Shown: piece after piece, positions 45,080 through 51,964 of the stretch
Layout of the letters: every line of letters begins with the position of its first letter
Position numbering within the stretch: position 1 is the stretch's first letter
Assembly: GCA_020072645.1 (NCBI GenBank)
Contig: JAIQGK010000008.1
Coordinates: forward strand, 186,001 to 250,000
Reading direction: 5' to 3'
Length of the DNA: 64,000 nucleotides
DNA from: Terriglobia bacterium
Lineage (GTDB): Bacteria; Acidobacteriota; Terriglobia; Terriglobales; Acidobacteriaceae
Program-made: the position numbers and the translations under genes
Notes under the pieces: generated by a model
What the model saw: the letters and a program-made list of their open reading frames with translations, nothing else
What the model was told of the DNA's origin: nothing
The model's database searches: none

Positions 45080-45994
45080 CTAGCGTGGTTGCGGCACAAC
45101 CATAACTGGGCATTTTGAGGCACAACTGACTTCATAAGCCGTACCGCCCACGAAGTGGCTGGCCGCTCCGGAGATGGCTCCTAATCCGTGAGCGCCGAGG
45201 ATCACGAGATCAGCCTGCTGTTGAGCGGCAACTTCGATGATCTTCGCTTGCGGCTTGCCGAAATCGACCATGCAATGCACGCCTGCCAATGCCTCGGCCA
45301 TACCGTCAATGTTGTCCTGCAGCCAATCTTCCAGTCGTTGCTGCCCAATGACCTGATCGAAAGAGAAACCCTGCGTTGCATCGGGCTCAACATAGAGAGC
45401 AATGAGTTGCGCCTCGTGATCGTGAGAAATCCCGGACGCATAGTGCAATGCCGTCAATGATACCGCCGAGAGGTCTGTGGCATAGAGAACGCGCTCAAGT
45501 TGTGTCTGCAGCGCCGACTCTGGTGGCACGCAATCGGGACCAAGGATCAGGACTGGCCAATGCACTCTTCTGAATACTTCTTCAGCAACTGAGCCGACAA
45601 ACCATTTTTCAATGCCCTTGCGGCCGTGCGTGGCCAGCACTACCAGGCTTGGGTGGTATTCATCCATCTCACTCAGAATATGCGCGACGCTTGTTTCGCG
45701 AATCAAGACCTTTGGCGTAAGGTCCTTAAGGTTCAGCTTGTCAGTTAGAGCCTTGGCCTTTTGCTCGGCATCTTCTCTGGGAGACAAGCCACTTGCGGGC
45801 CACATGGGAAGCGGCTCCGGAGGCATTGCCGCATAAAACTCTGGAGGGCAGGCATGGACAAGCAATAACTCCGATCCGTACCAGCGGGCCAACGAAGCGG
45901 CGTAACGCACTATCTTTTCTGAATCACTTTCTAAGTCTGTCAGGACCGCAATTCGTTTTATCTGGATCAGACGCGTGCTCACACTGGATAACAT
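45080..45994 (-). CDS. Tandem-domain universal stress protein (UspA family)
   Basis: A 304-residue protein with two UspA folds. The first domain has RIAVLTDLESDSEKIVRYAASLA and LVVLATHGRKGIEKWFVGSVAEEVFRRVHWPVLILG. The second has RVLYATDLSAVSLTALHYASGI and DLVILGAHGLGAISGAASHFVGGTAYEVSCASKCPVMVV. ATP-binding G-X2-G-X9-G-[ST]-like motifs are present in both halves. The ATG at 45994 has GGAGG six bases upstream. A Crp/Fnr-type site is 88 bases upstream. Confidence 0.92.
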   Translation of the reverse strand: MLSSVSTRLIQIKRIAVLTDLESDSEKIVRYAASLARWYGSELLLVHACPPEFYAAMPPEPLPMWPASGLSPREDAEQKAKALTDKLNLKDLTPKVLIRETSVAHILSEMDEYHPSLVVLATHGRKGIEKWFVGSVAEEVFRRVHWPVLILGPDCVPPESALQTQLERVLYATDLSAVSLTALHYASGISHDHEAQLIALYVEPDATQGFSFDQVIGQQRLEDWLQDNIDGMAEALAGVHCMVDFGKPQAKIIEVAAQQQADLVILGAHGLGAISGAASHFVGGTAYEVSCASKCPVMVVPQPR

Positions 45995-46081
45995 ATTTAC
46001 CTCCATCCCCGTTTACCGGAATCATCGAGGCCGCGGAACAAGCTCTACTAACGATCATTCTCCGGCAGGCCGCCGCGGGAT

Positions 46082-46095
46082 GTGACCAGCATCAC
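46082..46095 (-). promoter_or_regulatory. Crp/Fnr-type site upstream of the universal stress gene
   Basis: GTGAC-CAGC-ATCAC (one mismatch from a perfect palindrome), 88 bases before the Usp ATG, in line with the two upstream sites at 42335 and 43085. Confidence 0.55.
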
Positions 46096-46260
46096 GTCGC
46101 TCACCTTAGAGTGATGGCGTGGCTATTTTTAAGCTCAGAAGGCAATCCCGTGTGATCACCCTAAACTTGTGGTGAATGCGATTGCTGGGCACAGGTGATA
46201 TTCCGCTTTGAGCAATGCGTTTTAACACGTCGCGAGCATCTTGTCCCTTAAGTGCAACAG

Positions 46261-46533
46261 TCACCGAATTGTCGGGCTCTCAACCGCAAGCAGTTGGGCT
46301 GAAACAACCAGCGGGTCAGCGGTGCCTTCTTTCGATGGAAACATCAGATTAATCATTTGCGGAGCTTCTATTTTGGGCATGCTCTTGACTTGTATCTTCA
46401 CAATCGTACTATCTCGAATGCTCTCCGGATCAATGTTGGCAATCTGGTTTACAACCAAATCACCTTTGTAGATTGTGGATACGGAAAGCTTTCCATCCAA
46501 GCCATTCAACGATTTGTCGGCGAAGGCAACCAC
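46261..46533 (-). CDS. Hypothetical protein, possible remnant of an RcpC/CpaB-like gene
   Basis: An 89-residue frame on the minus strand with no Shine-Dalgarno. Its pattern (GKLSVSTIYKGDLVVNQIANIDPES, then PQMINLMFPSKEGTADPLVVSAQLLAVES) faintly recalls the SAF/RcpC part of pilus-assembly CpaB proteins. The N-terminal signal and the rest of the family are missing. It may be a decayed fragment or a chance frame. Codon use is not obviously unlike neighbours. Confidence 0.35.
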   Translation of the reverse strand: MVAFADKSLNGLDGKLSVSTIYKGDLVVNQIANIDPESIRDSTIVKIQVKSMPKIEAPQMINLMFPSKEGTADPLVVSAQLLAVESPTIR

Positions 46534-46631
46534 TAAAGTAAGGAACTTCCTCTAACAGCCGAATGGAATCAGTGCCATTGAAGCTTACAAAGGGACAATG
46601 GAAGCATTGAACTTTTACCAGCGCGAATGTC

Positions 46632-46661
46632 TTGACAGCGTTAAATTTGGTCAGATATGAT
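46632..46661 (+). promoter_or_regulatory. Sigma-70-type promoter of the NRPS operon
   Basis: TTGACA at 46632-46637 and TATGAT at 46656-46661, with an 18-base spacer. The -35 box is a perfect consensus match and the -10 box differs by one base. Transcription would start near 46668, about 713 bases before the NusG-like gene. No gene lies between. Confidence 0.75.
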
Positions 46662-46756
46662 CCCTAATGCGTGGGTTTTATAAACCATCGCAATGTTTAG
46701 TTATCTATATATTTTTAAGATCTTTGATGTGAGTTGCAAGCCTGATTACTCAAAAT

Positions 46757-46769
46757 GGCGGTAGCCTGC
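46757..46769 (+). promoter_or_regulatory. ops-like element (RfaH recruitment sequence)
   Basis: GGCGGTAGCCTGC differs from the enterobacterial ops core GGCGGTAGCGTGC by one base, and it is followed by CTTTACTTT. It lies about 90 bases downstream of the predicted start site, a distance typical of ops sites, and upstream of a NusG paralog on the same strand. Confidence 0.6.
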
Positions 46770-46919
46770 CTTTACTTTAGTCAACCCCGAAGATCATCTC
46801 CGCTGATAAGTTAAAAAATTCCAGTTTTATCGGACATTCCGACCCTAAGTGTCAAAAAAATCACTTTGATGCGTAGTTTTTAGCGCATTTGTTTTAGAGA
46901 GATGTGTTCTATAGGTAGG

Positions 46920-46939
46920 CGGATTCCGCGGGGAATCCG
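46920..46939 (+). other. Leader hairpin
   Basis: CGGATTCC pairs with GGAATCCG around a GCGG loop, followed after five bases by TTTT. It could be a pause or attenuator-like terminator that a NusG paralog would overcome. Confidence 0.55.
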
Positions 46940-47380
46940 GTTACTTTTCAGCTAGTTTAAGATATTCCTTAATGAATGAAACAATTAAAAATTCGTATAG
47001 CTTATAAGTTGTAGTAAAGCATGAAGAACGATACTCAGTCTGGCATATCCATCAGCAAAACGCCTTAGGCGGGAATAGTCCGGGAAAGCGGTAACCAGGT
47101 CCGAATGTTTAGTTTATGTAAAGAAGTATGGGCTGATATGCGTCCTTTGAGCCTGAGGAAAGATGCAGGCGCGGGGCTAAGCTGCTATTCAATGAAATAC
47201 AGTGATGCATGAACTTTTATTTCGTCGCTATATTTTCGAAGCTGATTCTCTATTTGGGAAGTAATCCACCAGCCTGACCAGAAACCGCTATCTATTCAAA
47301 GCTGTCATGTGCTGATAGCTATGGAATATCGCTTGCCCATCGATAAAAGCCTGTAAGCAGGCAAAGCTATTGAGGTTCTG

Positions 47381-47884
47381 ATGTTCGCCCCAACTCTCTC
47401 CTGGTACGCACTCCGTACAAAAACTTCTCAGGAAAAACGCGCTGCAGACAATTTAAAAGCATGGAACGTGGAATCATTCATTCCATGGCTGCCTTCCGCA
47501 AGATCGCGTTCTCCGCGTCCTCTTTTTCCCGGGTATATCTTTGCCCGGTTCATCGAAGCGATGACCTCCAAAATTCAATTCACCCGCGGCGTCCTCTACG
47601 TGGTGAATTTCGGAGGCGTGCCGGCTGCGATTCCCGACGATGTGATTGGGATCATGCGCAGCCGGATTTCCGAAACTGGGATGGTGATGCGCGACCCCCT
47701 GTTGCAGCCGGGGGACGAAGTTGTCATACGATCAGGGCCTCTTCGCGACCTCGTCGGAGTCTTTGAGCGCGACCTGCCCGGTCGTGAGCGGGTTTTGATC
47801 CTCCTGCGAGCGGTTGCCTATAACGCCCGGGTGGAGATTCCGAGATTTGCCTTGACCGCCCTGGGTTCCAATTCGGCTGCATAA
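47381..47884 (+). CDS. NusG-paralog transcription antiterminator (RfaH/TaA/UpxY-like)
   Basis: A 167-residue protein with an NGN domain (WYALRTKTSQEKRAADNLKAWNVESFIPW..., then PLFPGYIFARF) and a C-terminal KOW domain (GDEVVIRSGPLRDLVGVFERDLPGRERVLILLRA). It lacks the length and features of housekeeping NusG. Specialised paralogs (RfaH, UpxY, LoaP, and TaA of the myxovirescin cluster) let polymerase read long operons. As the first gene of a more than 16-kb NRPS operon behind an ops-like element, it most probably acts on its own transcript. The Shine-Dalgarno is GAGG, five bases before the ATG. Confidence 0.9.
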   Translation: MFAPTLSWYALRTKTSQEKRAADNLKAWNVESFIPWLPSARSRSPRPLFPGYIFARFIEAMTSKIQFTRGVLYVVNFGGVPAAIPDDVIGIMRSRISETGMVMRDPLLQPGDEVVIRSGPLRDLVGVFERDLPGRERVLILLRAVAYNARVEIPRFALTALGSNSAA

Positions 47885-47927
47885 GCCGTCTCGTTCTCCC
47901 AAACCAACCCCCCTCTAAGGACAACCT

Positions 47928-49763
47928 ATGTCACATGGAAAGACCCTGCAGCAGATATTTGAAGACACGGCACGGCGCTTCCCGGAGCGGATCGCAGTGC
48001 GGTTCAGTGATCAGCAGATCACTTATCGCGACCTGGATCATCGCAGCAGCGCGCTTTCAGCCCGCCTCAAATCAATGGGTATTGCCGCTGACACCCTGGT
48101 GGGCCTGTGTGTTGACCGAAGTATCGAGATGATCGTCGGAATGTTGGCTATTCTGAAGGCGGGCGGGGCTTATCTGCCGATCGACCCCCTCTATCCGAAA
48201 CTCCGGGTTGATTTTCTGCTGGCGGACAGCAAAGCCGGCATTGTCGTGACCACCAGAAATCATGGGGAGCATCTTGCCGGCTTGTGCTCCAGGCCGGTCT
48301 ATATCGATGAGCCGGAGGAACGGGATGCGAGGAACGGGCACGGCCCGTCCAGATCGACGCACAGCGAGAAAAATCTCGCCTATGTCATCTATACGTCGGG
48401 CTCGAGCGGCAAGCCCAAAGGGGTGCTGATCGAACATCGGAACGTAACCCGGCTGTTCGCATCGACCCAAGACTGGTTCGGCTTCAATGAACAGGACATA
48501 TGGCTGATGTTCCACTCTATCAGCTTCGATTTTTCGGTGTGGGAGATATGGGGAGCGTTGCTGCACGGAGGGACATTGGTGGTAGTTCCTTCACATATTG
48601 TTCGTTCACCGGAGCAGTTACGGGAACTCATTCTGCGTGAAAAGGCCACCGTGCTGTGCCAGACACCCTCCGCATTTCAGCAGTTCACCGCTTTTGAAAT
48701 GGCGAATCCGGCTGCGCCTTATCTGCTGCGCCAGGTTATCTTCGGCGGCGAAGCGTTGAGCATGGCCATGCTTCGCCCGTGGATAGAGCGTTACGGATTG
48801 CAAAAGCCCGCGTTGGTGAACATGTACGGCATCACTGAAACCACGGTCCACGTTACCTGGAAGCGCATCACGGAGCAGGACCTTGCACATCCGGAGCTTA
48901 GCCCCATCGGGATACCCATTCCCGATCTTCAAGTCACTCTTTTGGATGAGGCCGGAACTCCTGTGGCGGAGGGAACTGCCGGGGAAATTCATGTCAGCGG
49001 CCCTGGGGTTGCGCGCGGATATCTGAACCGGCCTGAACTCACGGCTGAGCGATTTCTACGCCAATCCGATGGAACGCTGACCTATCGTTCTGGAGATCGC
49101 GCCGCCCGCCAGGCCAATGGTGAGCTGATTTATCTGGGTCGGGTTGACGATCAGATCAAGATTCGAGGATTTCGCATTGAGCCGCGCGAGATCGAACTGT
49201 GCCTGGCCAAACATCCGGATGTAAAAAGCTCAGCCGTGCTGGCGGAGAAATCTCCTGATGGCGATGTGCGTCTTCTGGCCTTCGTCGCTGCCCATTCCGG
49301 AAGGAATCTCACCCAGGATGCGGCGCGTCAAATCTCTTCTGAGCTGGCGGAGCGCGCGAAACTCGAGCTGCCTGTTTACATGCGACCGGCCGCCTTCTTT
49401 GTCCTGCCCGATCTGCCCCTGACCAGCCACGGGAAAATTGATCGTGAAGCTCTGCTGCTGGAAAAGAAAGCGGAGCAGTCCGGCGCGGAGGCTTTCGCGG
49501 GAATGACTGCGATCCAGGAGAGCGTCGCCAGGATCTGGCAGGACATCTTGCAGCGACCGGGGACCGCTCTTCACGACGATTTTTTTGATCTTGGCGGCAC
49601 ATCCCTGGGGCTCATGCGACTTCTTGCTGCTATCAATAACCAGTTCGGGATCAGGCTCAACGGCAGCGAACTGGAAGAAGAAGCATCGATCGCACAACTG
49701 TCCATCTGCATTGAGCACGCGCTGAAAGAAGCGCAGGAACTTCAGACTGTGGAGAAACAATAA
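47928..49763 (+). CDS. Stand-alone NRPS adenylation-thiolation didomain, Thr-type (SyrB1-like)
   Basis: A 611-residue A-T protein that activates an amino acid and holds it as a thioester for the halogenase encoded next. Core motifs are present: [14 protein letters not shown]-like A3 ([14 protein letters not shown]), A5 [12 protein letters not shown]8 [20 protein letters not shown], and the carrier FFDLGGTS with phosphopantetheine Ser559. The ten-residue specificity code read by eye is DFWCIGMVHK; the usual Thr code DFWNIGMVHK differs only at one position (Asn to Cys). Like SyrB1 of syringomycin synthesis, it is a free-standing didomain placed directly before the halogenase. Its stop overlaps the halogenase start by one base. 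Confidence 0.93.
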   Translation: MSHGKTLQQIFEDTARRFPERIAVRFSDQQITYRDLDHRSSALSARLKSMGIAADTLVGLCVDRSIEMIVGMLAILKAGGAYLPIDPLYPKLRVDFLLADSKAGIVVTTRNHGEHLAGLCSRPVYIDEPEERDARNGHGPSRSTHSEKNLAYVIYTSGSSGKPKGVLIEHRNVTRLFASTQDWFGFNEQDIWLMFHSISFDFSVWEIWGALLHGGTLVVVPSHIVRSPEQLRELILREKATVLCQTPSAFQQFTAFEMANPAAPYLLRQVIFGGEALSMAMLRPWIERYGLQKPALVNMYGITETTVHVTWKRITEQDLAHPELSPIGIPIPDLQVTLLDEAGTPVAEGTAGEIHVSGPGVARGYLNRPELTAERFLRQSDGTLTYRSGDRAARQANGELIYLGRVDDQIKIRGFRIEPREIELCLAKHPDVKSSAVLAEKSPDGDVRLLAFVAAHSGRNLTQDAARQISSELAERAKLELPVYMRPAAFFVLPDLPLTSHGKIDREALLLEKKAEQSGAEAFAGMTAIQESVARIWQDILQRPGTALHDDFFDLGGTSLGLMRLLAAINNQFGIRLNGSELEEEASIAQLSICIEHALKEAQELQTVEKQ

Positions 49764-50707
49764 TGCAACCTGTACAAACGTCCGCTTTCCATCTAACCGC
49801 CGAAGAACTGAAAAACTTTCACGAACTGGGTTATGCCGGCCCCTTTACCGTGTATCAGCCGGATGAAATGAAAACGCTATGGCGCCGTGAGCGCCTGCAA
49901 TTAATGGACCGCAGCAAAGCGGTCTATAACACTGAGGCGCTTTCCGGCAACACCAACATCGCCAATTACGATCGCCACCTCGATTCTCCGTTCCTGGCCG
50001 ACCACATCACCCGTCCGGAGATCGTGGACCGCGTCACCAGCGTTCTGGGCCCGGACGTACTGTGCTGGCGGACTGAGTTCTTTCCCAAATATCCTGGGGA
50101 CGAAGGCACGGACTGGCACCAGGCGGATACCTTTGCCAACGCGTCTGGCTCTCCGCAGATTCTGTGGCCTGACGAGCAGGAGGATTTCGGCGGTACCATC
50201 ACGGTCTGGACGGCCTTCACCGAGGCCAATGAGGAGATGGGATGCCTGCAGTTCATTCCCGGCACGCACACCACGATGCGCTACGATGAAGCAAAAAAAA
50301 TGCATTACGATCCCGACAAGATCAATCAGGCGGAGAAAAACGGCGTGCGGCGCGGGTTCTTCGGCTATGACTATCGTGAACTGCAGATCGATCCTGAGTG
50401 GAAGCCGGACGAATCCAAGGCGATCTCCATGGTAATGCGACCGGGCCAGGCGATCATGTTCTGGTCAACTCTCATGCATGCATCGTATCCGCATAGCGGA
50501 AAAACAAATGAGATGAGAATGGGCTTTGCCGCCCGCTACGTCCCGACCTGCGTGAAAGTTTATCCTGACACAACGGAAATCGAGGAATACGGCGGGCGCG
50601 TCAGCCTGGAAAAATACGGAGCCGTCCTCGTGGCCGGCAAGGATGAATTCAGGCACAACCGGCTGACGACGCAAACAACCCGCGGTAAAAACTTCGTCCA
50701 GCGCTGA
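49763..50707 (+). CDS. Non-heme Fe(II)/2-oxoglutarate halogenase (SyrB2-like)
   Basis: A 314-residue enzyme that chlorinates the methyl group of carrier-bound threonine. It matches SyrB2 almost throughout. The diagnostic DWHQADTF gives an iron-binding His119 and Ala121 where hydroxylases have Asp/Glu, leaving a site for chloride. His239 ([10 protein letters not shown]) is the second iron ligand and Arg258 (AARY) is placed to bind 2-oxoglutarate, with the same spacing as in SyrB2 (His235, Arg254). Other identical phrases are [39 protein letters not shown]-type sequence, and [15 protein letters not shown]. The gene begins in the stop of the A-T gene (TAATG). Substrate Thr is inferred from the neighbour. 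Confidence 0.95.
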   Translation: MQPVQTSAFHLTAEELKNFHELGYAGPFTVYQPDEMKTLWRRERLQLMDRSKAVYNTEALSGNTNIANYDRHLDSPFLADHITRPEIVDRVTSVLGPDVLCWRTEFFPKYPGDEGTDWHQADTFANASGSPQILWPDEQEDFGGTITVWTAFTEANEEMGCLQFIPGTHTTMRYDEAKKMHYDPDKINQAEKNGVRRGFFGYDYRELQIDPEWKPDESKAISMVMRPGQAIMFWSTLMHASYPHSGKTNEMRMGFAARYVPTCVKVYPDTTEIEEYGGRVSLEKYGAVLVAGKDEFRHNRLTTQTTRGKNFVQR

Positions 50708-50746
50708 GCCCGGACCAGCGGCGCGGGCCGCCAAAAATAATTCAGA

Positions 50747-51937
50747 GTGGATATTCAGCAACAAAGAGAGCGGCTGGCATCACTAGTCAAGGGCGTTCTG
50801 GCTGTCAGGCCATTGGTTGACGCGCTGAAGCAACCTGTATGCGTGGTCCCCGTTGGCAATGGCTCTGCTTCCGGCTACGTTCCCGAAGGCAGCCCGCCGG
50901 CTGTCGAAACTTTCATCAACCGGATCTCCGAACGGACGTGCGCACCGCGGTTTCGGCTGGATTTCGATCCCCGGCGGCAGTCGGTATTTGAAACCGTAGT
51001 GAGTAACCGTCTTGGCCTCGGCCACGATCTTGTTGTATCGGACGCGCTGTTCAAATATCCTGCGGCCGACGAAGTGATTGAGCAGACCGTCTCCGTCGAC
51101 TTCGATCGGCAATTTTTCCGTGGTAGGGCCCGGTCATTTGATGGCGCTCTGCTGCGCTGTTATACGGCCGGTTCGCATCAACGGAAAACCGTGGTGCTGG
51201 TTGCAGCCTGTGGGATGCCGGCAAAGCTCTGCGAAAGATGGATGCGTTTTCTGGCGAAAGACTATTTCGTCATTACCTGGGAAAGCCGGTTGCTTTTTGA
51301 AAGTTCGCCAAATGGGCACGAACTCGCTTATGACGTAAGTGCGCAGGTCGCGGATCTTTTTGCCGTGATGGACCACTTCAATGTAAGAGAATCTCACCTG
51401 ATGGGTTTGTGTGGCGGAGCGGTAATCGCCGTTTCAGCCGCGGCAGGTGAGCCGGGCCGGATAACTTCCCTGAGCCTGTGGCATGGCGATTACGAATTGG
51501 GTCCGCACTGCCCGAAAACAAAACACCAGAAGGACCTGAAGGCCTTAATGGCGGCAATCGCCGCCGGAAAATCCCAGGCTGAGAACATCCATAAGATGTT
51601 TTCACAGAATATTCTGAAAAACTTTCCTCCGGACCTCGCGCATTTTGTCCTTTATCCATATGCAAATCCTGATCTTCTGTTCCTTTATGGCAGATCGAAC
51701 GGCAAGATCATGGAAACCGATGTGACGCCCTTATTAAGCCGTGTAACGCAGCCGGTCCTGGTGGTGACCAGCCGCGACGACAATACGGCGCATCCCGAGG
51801 GATCAAAATTTGTCGCGGGGCGGCTGCCTCGCGCGCAATTGCTCGTGGAAAACCATGGCGACCACCTGGCTCTGTTTGATGCAGCACCCAATGTGACAGA
51901 AGCTGCCGCGCAGTTTCTTGCAGCCCAGGAAATCTGA
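50747..51937 (+). CDS. Alpha/beta-hydrolase aminoacyl shuttle (SyrC-like transferase)
   Basis: A 396-residue alpha/beta-hydrolase with a Cys in the nucleophile elbow, LMGLCGGAV (Cys222), in place of the Ser of thioesterases. The likely acid and base are in SRDDNTAHP (Asp) and ENHGDHLALF (His). SyrC of the syringomycin pathway has this feature and moves chloro-Thr from SyrB1 to SyrE through a Cys thioester; I infer the same role here. The gene starts with GTG at 50747, lies 39 bases after the halogenase stop and 27 bases before the NRPS. Confidence 0.85.
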   Translation: MDIQQQRERLASLVKGVLAVRPLVDALKQPVCVVPVGNGSASGYVPEGSPPAVETFINRISERTCAPRFRLDFDPRRQSVFETVVSNRLGLGHDLVVSDALFKYPAADEVIEQTVSVDFDRQFFRGRARSFDGALLRCYTAGSHQRKTVVLVAACGMPAKLCERWMRFLAKDYFVITWESRLLFESSPNGHELAYDVSAQVADLFAVMDHFNVRESHLMGLCGGAVIAVSAAAGEPGRITSLSLWHGDYELGPHCPKTKHQKDLKALMAAIAAGKSQAENIHKMFSQNILKNFPPDLAHFVLYPYANPDLLFLYGRSNGKIMETDVTPLLSRVTQPVLVVTSRDDNTAHPEGSKFVAGRLPRAQLLVENHGDHLALFDAAPNVTEAAAQFLAAQEI

Positions 51938-51964
51938 ATTTTTCTGAAACGGTACCTTCTTCCC

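Larger units (their letters stand above)
46668..47380 (+). other. Long AT-rich leader of the NRPS operon
   Basis: A gene-free stretch of about 700 bases from the predicted start site to the NusG paralog. It contains an ops-like element (46757), a GC hairpin (46920), a CGCC-TTA-GGCG mini-hairpin near 47058, and a GCCTG/CAGGC hairpin near 47151-47170. No known riboswitch consensus was matched by eye. It is lower in GC than the NRPS genes. Confidence 0.6.

Noticed and set aside
47055-47175. Cyclic-di-GMP or other riboswitch in the NRPS leader
   Set aside because: Several short helices can be drawn, but no known riboswitch consensus nucleotides line up.
49763-50707. Phytanoyl-CoA dioxygenase/hydroxylase label for the halogenase
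   Set aside because: The iron motif is His-X-Ala, not His-X-Asp/Glu, and the rest matches SyrB2.
50747-51937. Type II thioesterase label for the alpha/beta hydrolase
   Set aside because: The nucleophile elbow has Cys instead of Ser, and the protein is longer than type II thioesterases.
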